From contig ML978154.1 of assembly GCA_010015745.1 (NCBI GenBank), forward strand, positions 830,668 to 894,667: a DNA stretch of 64,000 nucleotides, in the 5' to 3' direction. A program made the translations under genes and the position numbers. The notes under the pieces are model-generated. The model was not told the DNA's origin, made no database searches, and saw only the letters and a program-made list of their open reading frames with translations. Each line of letters begins with the position of its first letter. The first letter of the stretch is position 1. Shown one piece after another: positions 40,890 through 52,517 of this stretch. Origin of the DNA: Setomelanomma holmii. Taxonomy: Eukaryota; Ascomycota; Dothideomycetes; Pleosporales; Phaeosphaeriaceae.

Positions 40890-43010
40890 GATGTATCGAA
40901 AGACACAGCGTGGGTTCGAAGAATTGGTGGCTTGTTGCTTGCTGGGGGTCCGCGATTCAGTGTAGGAGACAAAAGAAACGACTGAATCGCGCGGTATCGG
41001 TGGTCGCTCAGCGTCTATCTTGCGGCCGCATTGGGTTCCAGTTGCGTCGGGAGAGCACGTACTGTGCTGCCGCGGCGACGATGGTGGCAGCACATGTGCG
41101 AGCGAAAGTCGGGTTCGCGAAGTCTGTCGTGGAAGGACTCTCGATCACTCGAGCTGGTGAGAGCGATCCAAGGTTCCGCGTTCAGCTGCTGGCCCCTACA
41201 CTATTACTCGCGCCGGCTTGCCGTTCCTGCAGCAAAGCTGGCGAAGGCACTAAATACGAAGGCTTGCAGACCGACCAGACGTCAAAGTGGCCGCACTTTC
41301 AGGGACGCTATGCACCAGACTGGCAGGTCGGGAGGCAATATGACGAGGGAGGTGTATACCCAGCATCTTTATTCCCCAGGGTCCCGCTTCCTGGCTCGCT
41401 GGTGTGCTGTCAATCGTCTCGCCAGTGCACTCAGTTATCGGCAAACCCTGGACTCGCGCTTGGGTTGAGGAAGGATCCGCGCTCATAGCGCTCGCTGTAT
41501 GGATACCCCTGAATGATCCGAGTGTGACATGCATGTGTCTGCTGGCCACCATCACAATGCGCGACCGCAGCCGCAACAGCACCGAGGATTGGCGCACGAA
41601 CGACCAAAAAGGCTTCCAAAGATTGCGCCACGCAATTGCCTGCAGCAGTCTCCAATGCATCCCAGCTTCGTGTCGCCTTACTTCCCGCACAGCTTCGCCT
41701 TATCCCATCCTCAATCCTTCGCGACTCACCACCACGGAAGCGACGTCACACAAGCAGGACGCCGTCGGAAGCATGCCTTCGTATTGATATCTACGCAACT
41801 AATGTCGCAAACCACGAATGGACAATTTGGTCGTCCGCATGATCTCTTGTCTTTGAAGTCTGACCACCTCTGGAGTGAAAAGGGATCTGGAGGGCCAAGC
41901 CGTCCACAGGTGCGATCAGCGCCTGCAATCCCGAATCTTGGAATTGGCTCCGCACATCACTATTCGGAACGTGGCCGAGGCTGGCAACGGATTTTAGTGC
42001 CCTACGCCTTCGAATCCACATTTCGGGTTCGGAAGAGTGCGATTTGTGCCAAGTTCTCAAGTTTCTGTTGATGGCTGCAGAAAAAATCTAGGTCTCTGGC
42101 CCCATTGTAGTCCAAAGTGAATGGGTCGCATTCTGTACCATGGATTGTGCAAGGCTTTGACACGCTCCACTGATCTTCGATGCTGTCGATTCGCTGTTGT
42201 TGATTGCATGTGGGTCGTGGTGTGTGCTTCATCGACGGTCAGTTTAGTTCGAATCGATCGGCAAACCCCCGGATATGTGGTAGGAGAATTTGTGCAACGC
42301 TTCTGCTGAATTAATGGCGGGTACAGAAACCGCTATTAAGCAAAAAGCATGGCTTGGACTTTCTTCTGCGCCAACAATTTCACTTGCGGTAGGACCTTGA
42401 CGGAGATGCTCCAGCACGATGCACGTTTGGTAAAGGGGCCTCGGCTCGTCGCCGACTCGCGATTTGCACGCAGGAAAATTTCCGAGAGGTATGCTTTAAA
42501 CATTTCTCGTACGTGTTTTTATTCTCGGGTGTCAGACCATTATGACTATCTTAGACTTCTCGAACAATTGATGGCGATGTTCCTGGGTTCTCGCCAACAG
42601 CTTGCCTGGCTTCATAGGCAGAATTGACGTCTATATCCTGCATGAGGTTATCCCTCACACCACCCGTCGTCTCTTCTCGTACTACCTCCGCTTGGACTTT
42701 GTGATTCTTTCGAGCCATCGAGACGACTACGACGCTGTTAGCATGTCGGGTAACTTCAAGTAAACAGACCATGCCTACGCTATACGGATCTAGTCGCAAT
42801 TCAATACTACTGCGCTGAGATTGGTGTGGCCATGCTCGTAACGAGCATGATTGAATTATTCCTCGTGGTCGAAAGTGTCCTGCTCGTAAGTGAACCAATT
42901 ATGGCGCAACCATCGACTCGCCTTGTCGAAGGCGCAGACCTTCCGACAGGAGCAGGCAGGCGGTCTATTCTTGTCAGCTCAAGCTATTTCTATTTGGACA
43001 TTTGAAGAAC
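40890..43010. other. Intergenic region
   Basis: 2.1 kb upstream of the disordered-protein gene and downstream of the 2EXR-like pseudogene. Several open frames of 100-190 codons exist (for example 41529-42071 plus, 42551-42898 minus), without domains or clear starts. A gene relict at 42551-42898 cannot be excluded. Nothing is firmly supported. Confidence 0.45.
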
Positions 43011-44177
43011 TTATAATGATGCGTCCGGCGTGCTCAAGATCGCGGCTAGAGCTGAGCTTTGATCATGACCTTCTTCTCCAGGGAAAATTGCGTCCCACTT
43101 TGCCTTGGTGTCTGCCTTCACAGTTCCAGTCAAAGCGACCGTGAAGTAAGCCATTGCAAATCCATTCCTTGCCTTGATTGTGGTTGAGAAGGTGCCTGTA
43201 TTGAAGAAGACCTTTCGCGTTTGAACCCAACCGACATGGAGAGCCTCAGTATGCATCTGCTTACATACTCGAAACACTGCAAGGTTGGGCTTGGGGACGG
43301 AATGAGCTTCTGGGACGAACTTTTTGCGGCAAGTGCACCAGTCTAGTTTCTGGTATGTATTTTGGTCGTATCCCAGGCCGAAGGTTAGGTGTGCGGTCTT
43401 CTATATCCTATTCCGAATCTTTGCAGGAAGGTCGAGGAAGTGGAACGATTTGCCAGTGCACTTCCACCAACACTGCTGGGGTCCGTAGCTCGCCTTGCCA
43501 ATACTACTATGCAATCCCGCGCCCGTTCGCAGCCAGCTCCACAGATCAATCCATGTCTTCTTCTCAATGTTGTACATATAAATGGTCTTGGCAGTTAGTG
43601 GAGAACCTGACGGGAACTTCGTGACAGTGACTGTAAGCAGTTCGCTGTACTCCTCCCTCACTTTGACCGTGTCAGATTTGATACGGAACGAGTTCCTACT
43701 GGGAGGCCACAATGGTGAGGTCGTGTCAAGTTGCTCAAATTTGTAGTTGGGTTTGAAGATTTCGATGGAGCTGACCTTAAGCTTGGAGATCGTAGAGTGA
43801 ATAGCTGCAAGAACCGGGTCGTATAGATATTGGCCAGCGTGCATCTTGAGCTTCGTATCCTTGTCGAAGCGGCCGACTTGACCATGTACGGGGGCGTGGA
43901 GCATGTCCTTCAAGTCTGTGATACTGTCGTGACGGGCATCGTAGAGTGTGAAGTCGTGTTTCTTGTATAGGTAATGCTTCGTCGCGGCGGAAAGAGGGTC
44001 GTGGTAGATAGAATGGCCAGTAGGCAGGTGGAGAGTTAGGTTCTGGGGCTGGTTCTGGGCGCCTTCCGAAGAGAGGTGACGGGAAGTCTGTACGCTGGGG
44101 CCGAGATCGTGCTAATCTGGGGCAATAACGAGCGGCATTGGCGCAAATGGTTCTGCGGATGGGTTGAGACCACCCAT
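43011..44177 (-). pseudogene. 2EXR/F-box-like gene interrupted by two in-frame TAG codons
   Basis: One continuous minus-strand frame runs from ATG 44177 (MGGLNPSAEPFAPMPL) to TAA at 43011, but is cut by TAG at 44112-44114 and TAG at 43401-43403. Between and after the stops the sequence remains clearly coding: DPLSAATKHYLYKKHDF, then GKSFHFLDLPAKIRNRI, stop, then NLAVFRVCKQMHTEALHVGW. The pair LDLPAxIRNRIY and FRVCKQxHxEA is typical of fungal 2EXR/F-box-like proteins, and the second TAG stands exactly where Tyr of RNRIY is expected. No intron boundaries flank either stop in a frame-keeping way. An ATG further upstream in frame (44321) is also possible. The intact family's function is mostly unknown. 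Confidence 0.75.
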
Positions 44178-44683
44178 TGTGGCTGCAGTTGAGGGAGCTA
44201 GAATTGAGGAGAAAGGCAATGGAGAGTCAAAGATCGAGGGGCGCTGTGGCAATGTATAGGTAGAGCTAGTGCCCAGAGTGAATACCAGAAGCGCTGGCGA
44301 GACTCGAGGTACGAGTCTCATACAAACGCCTTAAAGAACGTACAGTAGAGAATCGCTGGGTTCTCCTGACGTGAGAGAAGATTACATCGTAGAAACATGC
44401 ATGTCAGCTCCTTGCGCTTCCTATGTTGGTTCGGAGAGCTGGTGAGGTCTTCCAGCGATCGGGAGATCGCAATAACACAAAGTCAGTGGTAGCTGAGTAA
44501 GACAGATCACAAATGATATACAAGAAGAGGAAAACAAGAAGCACAATACCAACGCATTCGCTGATGCCTGACTCGAGGAAACCAGAAACAGATGCCAGCA
44601 ATCCATTGTGACCACAGCCACTTCCAGAGGCTCCGCAAGCAAGGAAAGGCGCTGACGCAATTGACTGTCACAATAGCAGTCAT
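44178..44683. other. Intergenic region
   Basis: Between the 2EXR-like pseudogene and the 3' end of the PLC-like gene. Apart from a short in-frame upstream extension of the pseudogene (to 44321), I see nothing. Confidence 0.45.
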
Positions 44684-46102
44684 TCATAAGAGAGAGCATG
44701 AGATTACGAACAGGAAAAGGAGGAGAGTCCAGCTGTAGTCTTGATTGCTCGTTGCATTCGATGATTGCGATCCGCAACACGAGCCGCGCTTGTATGTAAC
44801 GTTGTTCGCAGCAGCTGCTACCTCGAAGACACTTCCGTTAAAGTTGCCGAAGTTGTAGTAGTCGACGAGCAACCAATTCGGCGGTCGGCCCCACATTTGC
44901 TCGCAACGCTTGACGTTCAAGCCGAGACTGCCATTACCAGACACGGCGTTGACTTGATCGAGGAGAGTATATGCGGGAATAAGGATAGACTGGCCAAGTA
45001 GAGTGACTTGGATGTTGAGATTGTGGTTCATCATGTACATCCGATTGCGAGATAGACCCTCGGCTTGGTTCGGTGGACGCTGCTCTGTGCAGGGAAAGAC
45101 AGGATCGGTGGGCGAGAACTAGATGAGGCACTGGTCAGTCAAGGTTGGCCTTTGCATGATCCATGGGAACATACTGGTGTCTCCCATTGATAGTTGAACT
45201 CGCTCAACAACCATGGCACCTCGGTCTGATTTGTGCCGTAGTCTAACATGACGACTACTCGCTCGTTTCTGAGAATCATCTCTGCCAAGGACGGCCATTC
45301 AGTGATGTTCAGGGAGGATGATGGCGGAGTCCACAGGTATTTTGAGAGCCCTGCGTTCTCGAAAGGTGCAACATACTCTGACACGAGTATGCGAGTACTC
45401 TGGCCGTTGTTGTTTCCCATCATGATAGCAATTACTTCATACGGATGCGAATCAAGCCAGCCTCGCACGGTTGTTAGGTAAGATTGAAGAGTCCCAACAT
45501 CCAATAGGTCGCAAGACGTATGGCAAAGTCGAATGGCGGACGAAGCGTTGGGCTTCTGCGTCTCGAACTGCACTAAGTACATCGTCAGCTCCTATCCCTC
45601 ATCTGAAGCAAGGCGCCTATAACATACAGCCTCGCACCCCATCGTCCAGTTGATCGATTACTGGGTTCACTTGATTGCTTGCAGCGTTGTGCGGTTTTAC
45701 AAACGGGCTATTGTGCGCGACGACCATGGATATGTTCGAGAACTTCCGTTCACAGAATTCCGCATACCCGTTGCAGGGGCGAGTATTCGAGGGTTCGGGG
45801 AGCCTGGAGGTGGTGCTTGTCGCGGTGGCCCTGGTAGTTGAGGGTATTAGCCCTACGATGGCTGTAAGGTCTTCTGTCGAAGTGAAAGACGATGACGATG
45901 CAGAGGTACCAGCACTACGCGCTCCAGATATAGTGACTAGGGATAAGGTATTTGTCGAGGACGAAGAAACTGAAGAGAGCAGGCTGCTAGGTCGATCTGA
46001 AGATGAAGTCGAGAACGTCTGCGCTGTGATGCTTTGCGCCAGCACAAGCCATAGGCATAGGGGGAGAGATGAGGATATTGTTGACGACATCATGAATGCC
46101 AT
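44684..46102 (-). CDS. Secreted, probably GPI-anchored PLC-like phosphodiesterase
   Basis: Three exons, 46102-45628, 45572-45175 and 45118-44684, encode 435 residues. The N-terminus is a signal peptide (SSLPLCLWLVLAQSITAQ), followed by a Ser/Thr-rich stalk of about 80 residues. The catalytic-like region is a PI-PLC X / PLC-like TIM barrel: NISMVVAHNSPFV with the first His, LCHTSCDLLDVGTL, VRGWLDSHPYEVIAIMMGNN, and MLDYGTNQTEVPWLL. The C-terminus has a Ser/Asn site followed by a hydrophobic tail (TLLLFLFVISCSLL), as in GPI-anchored proteins. Introns use GTATGT donors and TAG acceptors and keep frame (GVRG-LQFETQK; WETP-FSPTDP). Members of this fungal group are not well characterised; substrate unknown. 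The gene looks intact although neighbours on both sides are broken. Confidence 0.88.
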
Positions 46103-47140
46103 AACGATACGAAACGAACGGAATGCCTGTCGTTCTCTCGAACACGAAGCAATGCTGGCGTGCTGGTTGTGGGAGCCTTGCGCGTTTCACCGAACATGTT
46201 ATGCACGCGCATGCTTTCTTTTCAAGCGTGTCTACACGTTCATCGAGTGGAAAGCACGATGACGATATTGAGAAGTGACGCGTACGCCCTGATGGATACA
46301 ACGGCCACGACGAGGCCTGAGAAGTGCAGCTATTCCGCTAGACTCCGAACAGAACCGTTGCGCTCACAATTGTTGTGTCTAGAGCGCGGGCGTCAGGAGG
46401 CTCGAGTTATTCCCGTGGCTTCCGAGCATCATGCCGGCCTACCTTGTTGGTTTAAGTCAATTCGAAGGTTGAGGTCACGGCAATTCCATATGCTCTCTTT
46501 GCTAATCTGACACGAAGAAAGGCTTGCGAAGGTCAGCGGGATTGCTTAGGTCAGAGACTGGAGTTCGCTGTTCACGATAACTGCCATGGCTGTGGTTCGA
46601 ACCACACACATCCCAGATGGAGTCGGACCGGGTAATGCTTGCTGCATCTTTTGCTCTGGGAGACTTTACAGTGTGCAAGCTCGATAGCATAAAGTTATAG
46701 AGTTTCATGAATGTGAGGGGAAGTCAGAGGTCCTCGTTGGCTGGGCTGAAGTAAGCGCTGTCCGTCCTGGGCGGGTTGGCGGTGTGCCACATTCGATCCC
46801 GCAGGAGCAACTTCGCCGCTTACACAGTACACCGACCACTTCTCGCAATCGAAACACGTTTTTTGGCAGGATAACGGCATTACATAAAATGGCGAGAAGA
46901 TACAAGCGGTGGCAAAACTCGATGGTACGTCCGAGGAGATATGTGGGAAAAGAACATTGACTAACATCACTTCTCCTTGACTAGGTCAAGATATGCAGTG
47001 CTATCAAGAGAACCACTCAATCCGAGAATATGCATAATTCAAGGACTACAACAAGTTTCAAGTGCGTCGTCTACTATCGTTGCACGAAGAAGGTCTTAAT
47101 CACGACTGCGTAGTTGTTCCTGTACAAAGCCACGACGATC
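46103..47140. other. Intergenic region with splice-like signals
   Basis: Upstream of the PLC-like gene. On the plus strand at about 46890-46985 there is an ATG, a GTACGT donor, an ACTAAC branch-like site and a TAG acceptor in good order, hinting at a 5' exon for the small cysteine-rich ORF downstream, but I could not build a frame-keeping model. Confidence 0.35.
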
Positions 47141-47642
47141 ATGGAAGGTCTCAACCTCTGCGGCGACAGGGAGCCGGCCGAACCCTGCCACGCGTTCCGC
47201 TCCTTTTCACACTGGATGAACGGGATGCGCGACCCAAAGCAGATGTTCCCACTCCTTGACACACCTGATGAACGATGCAGCCTCATGTTCAGCGAAGACT
47301 ACACAGACTACAGTGACAAGTCTGTCATCAATGACGGCGACGTACAGAAATTCTGGTGCAACGGTGTCACGGCGGGCATCGTGAAGCACGGGATTGCATT
47401 GGAACCCAGCACGAGGTGCACAGCATACTACCCATCTGGTGGGTAATCTGGAGATCAAGCTGCCAACGAAGACGATAAAATATGGCTTTACGGTGACGTG
47501 TGACAAGAAAAAGAAGTGTGATAGCACGCCTTGTATGGCTATTCTGAACGGCGTTTTCACCAGCGTCAATGCCGTGGGAACTCCAGGTACTATTAATGGA
47601 CCTTTCACGACGGGCTTCGCGACGGGGACTGGAAGCTGCTGA
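47141..47642 (+). pseudogene. Small cysteine-rich ORF with a frame shift
   Basis: Not recognised. ATG 47141 opens MEGLNLCGDREPAEPC and continues for about 100 codons with regularly spaced Cys, ending TAYYPSGG then TAA at 47444-47446. One base out of phase, coding-like sequence continues at once (NLEIKLPTKTIKYGF, then CDKKKKCDSTPCMAIL) and ends ATGTGSC at 47642. One T in gtgggtaatctgg accounts for the shift, and no intron fits. Cysteine content suggests a small secreted protein, but no signal peptide is visible at this ATG, so a 5' exon may be missing. It may be a broken gene, a mis-assembled base, or two chance frames. Confidence 0.4.
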
Positions 47643-47849
47643 AAGGTGGGAATTGAGGATAGTCAAGATGCGGCATGACTTGGAGCGCTCACCCGAAGAT
47701 GGAATGCGGTTGTCCCTTTTTTGTAAAATACCATAGTCTTGGATTCATTAGCATTACTACATTATCACATTAACCACAATGCGCTTGAAAACTATGCAAA
47801 CATTACCCACAGCCGTCTTCTCCATTACCCTTCCACCCTCCCATTATCC

Positions 47850-48479
47850 TCAAATAAATACCCTCTTAACATCAACAGCAACACACGTCGGATTCTCCGG
47901 CTCATGATCACCCAAACCCCAAACCAGATTCTCATACTGATATCCCGCGAAATAAGTCTGGCAAGCATACCACCTCTTCAACCCAACCACATCACCCGCC
48001 TTCGGCGGATCCGCCGTCCAGTCAACATAGCTCTGCACAATCAATTCATCTTGATCATTAAACGCCAACGCTTGCGGTCTATCGCTTCCAGAAATCATAA
48101 TTGGCACAGCCGAGTCCGTGCTCGGATCGTAATTGAAGTACACGCTCGATGGCACATTGCCAGCATTCGCAGTCGGAAGGAACCAGGTCAGGATTCCGGG
48201 AACGCCGAGGTCGGTGTGATTGGTGGGAGCTTGGCTGTAGATCGACGAGTTGAAGTTAAAGGTGTCGTAATTTGTGGGCGCGGGTTTGGAGGTCGTGTTG
48301 CTGTTGGAGAGGCAAAGGGATTCGAGACCTGCGCCGGTGTGGCATGCCGAGACGGTGTCGCTGATGCTGCCGTCGGCGGAGGTCAGGACGAGTTGGAAGG
48401 GCTTAGATGTTATGTTGTAGTAGGAGTTTTGGGCGCTGGCGGCGGCAGCCAGAGTGAGGACGGGAAGTGTGGTCTTCAT
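47850..48479 (-). CDS. Small secreted protein, DUF7907-like
   Basis: Single exon, 209 residues. A clear signal peptide (MKTTLPVLTLAAAASAQ) precedes the mature start NSYYNITSKPFQLVL. The pattern NITSKPFxLVL, ACHTGAGLESLCL, GILTWFLP, RWYACQTYFAGYQY and NPTCVAVDVKRV matches a family of secreted fungal proteins annotated as DUF7907. Several N-glycosylation sequons (NIT, NTT, NHT) and paired Cys fit an extracellular protein. Function unknown; such proteins are often listed among effector candidates, but nothing here shows that role. Confidence 0.82.
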   Translation of the reverse strand: MKTTLPVLTLAAAASAQNSYYNITSKPFQLVLTSADGSISDTVSACHTGAGLESLCLSNSNTTSKPAPTNYDTFNFNSSIYSQAPTNHTDLGVPGILTWFLPTANAGNVPSSVYFNYDPSTDSAVPIMISGSDRPQALAFNDQDELIVQSYVDWTADPPKAGDVVGLKRWYACQTYFAGYQYENLVWGLGDHEPENPTCVAVDVKRVFI

Positions 48480-50564
48480 TTTGATGTTGCTTGTGAGAAG
48501 GGTTGGTAGCGACTGATGAATGAGAGAGCTGGACTTTGTTTGCGTTATTGATGCATCCCTTTCTACGAGATATCGTCTATCTTTATACAGGTGACATTCC
48601 CCGCTTCATCCACTTCTGTTGCAGCCTCATCTAACCTTTCTGGTGATGCTACCCTGCAGCGCAGTGTCAGGCGTACAGAAGCGCTGTCGATCCACAAGCA
48701 ATGACGTCCTATTAGCCGACCCTCCGCCACTCCCACAGTAACATCTCGTATTCGCACCACCCAAAAGCATCACGGAATGCCCATCTGAGCACAATCTGAC
48801 TAGATGAGGATAATCCTAGATCAGCACTTGTGCGCTAGCGAGCCAAACGGCAGGAGCTTTGCAAGGCTTCAGAAGATCTCCGAGAAGCTTCATACGATTC
48901 TGTGCCACACCCGCTCATTCCCATGGGTATCGGGCCCTAATTTTTACAAGTCAATAGCGCGAAGGCTTAGCGTGCACCTGCAGTAACGGAACATGCGCGT
49001 TGCGGACCCTGACGACTCTGGCGGGAGAATTGTGACGCAATATCGGCAATATTGGGAAACTTGTTCAAGTGCTGATCAAGCGTAGTACAAGCCCATCGAC
49101 ACACGCATACAGTTCGTGCTGATGCTTGTACCTAGCTCACCTCGTAACCTGCCGTAAGAGCCGTATTGTATGCGTAGCCTACTATTTTGAGCCTTGCGAT
49201 GATCTAATAGTGTTTGGTTGACCTCGGTCGTAAGCCGGAAATTTCTAGCAGTTAGTCCTGCATCGATCGTCCATCACTTCAAGTTCCCCAAAGGTTCAAT
49301 GGTTAGTGTCGCCAAAGGAATCACCTGTCGTGCAAAACTTCACGATGAGACCTGTCAGAAAGTAGTGCTGCAAGTGTAGTCCCGTTCCCAAAGCACCTTG
49401 CTCGAAGCGCATAGGGCTGAAAGTTGCATATCGAGTATCTTGGTGGACGATAAAATTCAAAGACGATAATGTACGCCTACGAGCTTTGTCACGACACTTA
49501 CATAACCTCCAGTACTCTCCACTTGAATTGTCTTGGCCCTATTCTTTCCTGACCATTGTGAGAATTCCATCGTGAGATGCACAACCCTCTTGTGCCGTAT
49601 TGGCAAATTAATTCTAGCCGCCCGAGTGTTCCGCGTCTCGGGGTCGCTTCGTCGTGCTCGAGTGGTCGGCGTCGATCGTCTGGTAATGTTGCATACTCAA
49701 CATGTGTCTCACGGAGTAGATACACCAGCTCATGCGTACCTTGTCGCTTCGAAGGTAGGACTACGGTGCCTCTGCAGGTCGATGTTTTCGGCTGATCTGA
49801 AGGATTGATTGAGTACTTGACGACGAACAGCGAGCGTCGCGTGAAGTGAAGTGATTGACTGAGCCAGTATCGTGGCATCTCGCAGCTGGTCTCCTGCCGT
49901 GCTTGCTGAGTGCCTGACAGTAATATCGTCCTTTGAAGGGTGTCAAGGAATATGAGACGTGGCTCGCGGACTCCAATTATAGACTGCGCTAATCACCGCC
50001 AGGTCTGAGCTGCCAGTGTCGTAGTGAAGGTTCAGCGTTCGTTATAGACTGGCAGTGTCCACCGCTTAGATGTAGAGCGCAGCTTTCATCTGGTCCTCAG
50101 CCATGACTTCGCCGGTCTCGCCGCATCCCTCGACTTTTCGAGACACATTCGCGGTTCTCTTCGAGTTCGCCTTCAAAGCGTTCTTGGAGGTGTTTCTTGG
50201 AGGTTTGGACGCGTTTTGACAGCACCCATATTCTGATATGGCTGCCAGCGTCCGAGGTATTTGAACTCCATCATCGTGAGAGGTGGAGGTTCATCTGATC
50301 AGTCGCGATGCATGTGCATGATGGTGATCATATTGTGGGATGTTCCGTTGGTGTGATGCATATGAATTCGTAATGTGTGTCCGTGTTGTTCATACTGTAG
50401 TAGTAAAGGTAGGTGTCGTACCGTAGATGGGCAATCGTCCCTCGAGGTAGAGAGAAATGCCACGGACATAAGGTGATATTTCCACTAGCGCTCTTTCAAT
50501 TGAATCGCGCGAAAACACACCAGCACAACCACTTACTCTCATCTATTGGGAGAGACAACACATC
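48480..50564. other. Intergenic region, 2.1 kb
   Basis: Between the divergent DUF7907-like gene and the small mitochondrial gene. The longest frame is a minus-strand one of 126 codons (49498-49878), with no domain. I see no supported gene, RNA gene or repeat. Confidence 0.5.
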
Positions 50565-51073
50565 ATGCTTACCTCAAGAGCCTTCCGTAGATCCTTCGTG
50601 ACGACCGCTCGTCTCTTGCAGAAACCCAACAACAAGCCACTAGCCCCACCGCACAACGAGCCTCCTCCGCCGCCTCCACGCAATGATCCCGAACCTCCAG
50701 AAGAACCCAACTCTGCAACCGAAGAGCTGAACAAAGCCAAGAAGGACCTCAAGGAGAAGGTTCTTGGGACCTTCAAACCGAGCTCTCCAGAGTTTCTCTT
50801 CGCCTTCGCCAATCCAAAGCTCCCGTGGGAAAAGCGTAGAAAAAGTGGCCTCCTATTCGCGGCAGCTACTTTGCTGGCCCTGCTTATTCCAGACCCATTC
50901 GGAACAGGCGACAAGACGCCCGAGGTAGAGAAAAGAGATACGATGGTAGAAATGGTAAGTAGGCACCAGTCGTTCGGCTCGGAGAACCATTCGCTCAAGA
51001 TCGTGACCAGATACAAACTGCTTTCGTTGAGAAGGACCGCCTGGAAGCCCAGAAAGGCTCCATAAAACACTAG
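50565..51073 (+). CDS. Small predicted mitochondrial membrane protein
   Basis: Two exons, 50565-50954 and 51011-51073, give 150 residues. The N-terminus (MLTSRAFRRSFVTTARLLQK) is basic, hydroxylated and free of acids, a good mitochondrial presequence. A Pro-rich linker follows, then a charged helix (EELNKAKKDLKEKVLG) and one hydrophobic segment (GLLFAAATLLALLIPDPF, about residues 98-115). The intron (GTAAGT..GACCAG, 56 nt) changes the ending from a featureless read-through frame to IQTAFVEKDRLEAQKGSIKH, which continues the charged helical style. Family not recognised. It could be a small inner-membrane or assembly protein; that is inference. Confidence 0.65.
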
Positions 51074-51293
51074 AAGACGTCCGCACCGCATCAGCAGATA
51101 CATGCCGTCGCTTGTACTCCCCTTCTGGGGCAAGCAACATAACAAAACCGTTGTCAACAAGCGCAGAAGAAGATCATATGAATTCGTATTGATGTTATGC
51201 ATGTTCATACGGGTCCCTCGCTCGTCTGCAATGCCGGGCTCATACACAGAGGCCTGCGGATATTTCGGGTTGCGTCCCGACGCTGGTCAATGG

Positions 51294-52517
51294 TCAACGG
51301 CGACGAATTATCCCATCGACCCCATTACTATATACCGGGATGCCTGAGCCTCCTTTCGAATACGTATCTTTCACGCGATCGATCGACGCTTTCTCGACAG
51401 AGTCAATTCCTCCGCCCTGCGTTCGATACCAACAAATCCATGTCACCCAGCAGAAGATGACGTCGAAACCTACACTACTCACAGCGGGATGTTCCAGCAG
51501 TGCACTCTGAATGCCATGCCAGCCGCCATACGACACTGCCGTATAGGTCGTCTTGAAGAGCATGAGTACGGCATTAACCAGAGTCAAAGCCCACATGTAG
51601 CCGTACACTTTGCTGTTAAACGCTACATCGTCGTTCGAAAAGTAGCTAGCTGGGGCGAAAGCACGAACGATCGGCAGCACCATGAGCGCAACATGTGGTG
51701 TAAGAAGAATGGGCATGAAGCCAGTAGAATGGTGCCAGTAATGCTCATCCGCGAGCAGGTATGCCGGGATGACAGTGGCAAAGACTGCCCCAAGATTGAG
51801 AGGCCAAGTGCTGAACCATCTCGAACGTGGATTCTGCGATGATAATGGAGTTGGAGGTGGCGACGGGCTCAGTAGCAAGGTGACTAGGAAAAGGTTCGTA
51901 GCAAAACTTATCGCCACAATTTGTCCCAGGAGCATAAACGCCCAAGTATGCTTGATGCCGCGTCGCACGCCTGGGGTGGTTAGCTTGTAATCAGAACAGT
52001 CACGGTAGACCTTGTGCTCACCTTTCTGCTCCAGATACAATCCTAAGCCGAGCGCAAAGAAGAAGATCTGGTGGCTCCACCAATACCTTGTATTCCCTAC
52101 CACAACCGTCTCCCAAGCTTCTCGGAAAAGGCTCGTCTCGCGTAGCCACAGTCCCCAATGCCGGTGGTGCGGGTCCAGCTCATAATAACTTCTCCACATG
52201 AGCCATGTCTGATAGCTCACGTTGAAGTATTTGAACATGTACGTCCACGTGCTCAGTAAGCTGCCGGCAGCCAGTGCAGAGAAGAACCAAACATGTTTGC
52301 TCGGCGGCGGAGATGCAGTCGTCGACTTCTTGAGAACCGTGTACTTCTTGAGGATCCCCAAGATGATAAATACCGACACACCGAAGCACGTCGTCAGATA
52401 CGAGAAGAAGATTAAGTAGGGCCTGGTGTTGGTATCAGCCCCTTCGGGTGGTGGTGTGCGGTTCATGTAGCGCTGCGGAATGGCGTAGCCAGGCGGACCG
52501 AAACTAGGAGGCACCAT
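51294..52517 (-). CDS. Multi-pass membrane protein, conserved fungal family
   Basis: Two exons, 52517-52022 and 51970-51294, encode 390 residues. The intron is 51 nt (GTGAGC donor, gctaac branch, CCCCAG acceptor). Because 51 is divisible by three, reading through gives an in-frame insert, but splicing (EQKG-VRRGIKHTWAF) is favoured by the signals. About eight to nine hydrophobic segments are visible, for example YLIFFSYLTTCFGVSVFIIL, FFFALGLGLYL, FMLLGQIVAISFATNLFLV and DVIFCWVTWICW. No signal peptide or catalytic motif is recognised. The start ATG gives MVPPSFGPPGYAIP; a longer frame upstream lacks an ATG. It is divergent from the vacuolar amino-acid transporter gene. Function unknown. Confidence 0.82.
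   Translation of the reverse strand: MVPPSFGPPGYAIPQRYMNRTPPPEGADTNTRPYLIFFSYLTTCFGVSVFIILGILKKYTVLKKSTTASPPPSKHVWFFSALAAGSLLSTWTYMFKYFNVSYQTWLMWRSYYELDPHHRHWGLWLRETSLFREAWETVVVGNTRYWWSHQIFFFALGLGLYLEQKGEHKVYRDCSDYKLTTPGVRRGIKHTWAFMLLGQIVAISFATNLFLVTLLLSPSPPPTPLSSQNPRSRWFSTWPLNLGAVFATVIPAYLLADEHYWHHSTGFMPILLTPHVALMVLPIVRAFAPASYFSNDDVAFNSKVYGYMWALTLVNAVLMLFKTTYTAVSYGGWHGIQSALLEHPAVSSVGFDVIFCWVTWICWYRTQGGGIDSVEKASIDRVKDTYSKGGSGIPVYSNGVDGIIRRR

Noticed and set aside
41529..42071. 180-codon plus-strand frame
   Set aside because: His/Pro/Ser-rich, low-information sequence in an intergenic region; no support for expression or family.
46592..46605. Perfect palindrome GTGGTTCGAACCAC resembling a tRNA B-box
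   Set aside because: No A-box, anticodon arm or acceptor stem can be folded around it; treated as a chance palindrome.
49498..49878. 126-codon minus-strand frame in the 48.5-50.5 kb spacer
   Set aside because: No recognisable motif; length is within chance expectation.
51971..52021. 17-residue in-frame insert in the multi-pass membrane protein
   Set aside because: It has a GTGAGC donor, gctaac branch and CCCCAG acceptor, so it is better read as an intron.
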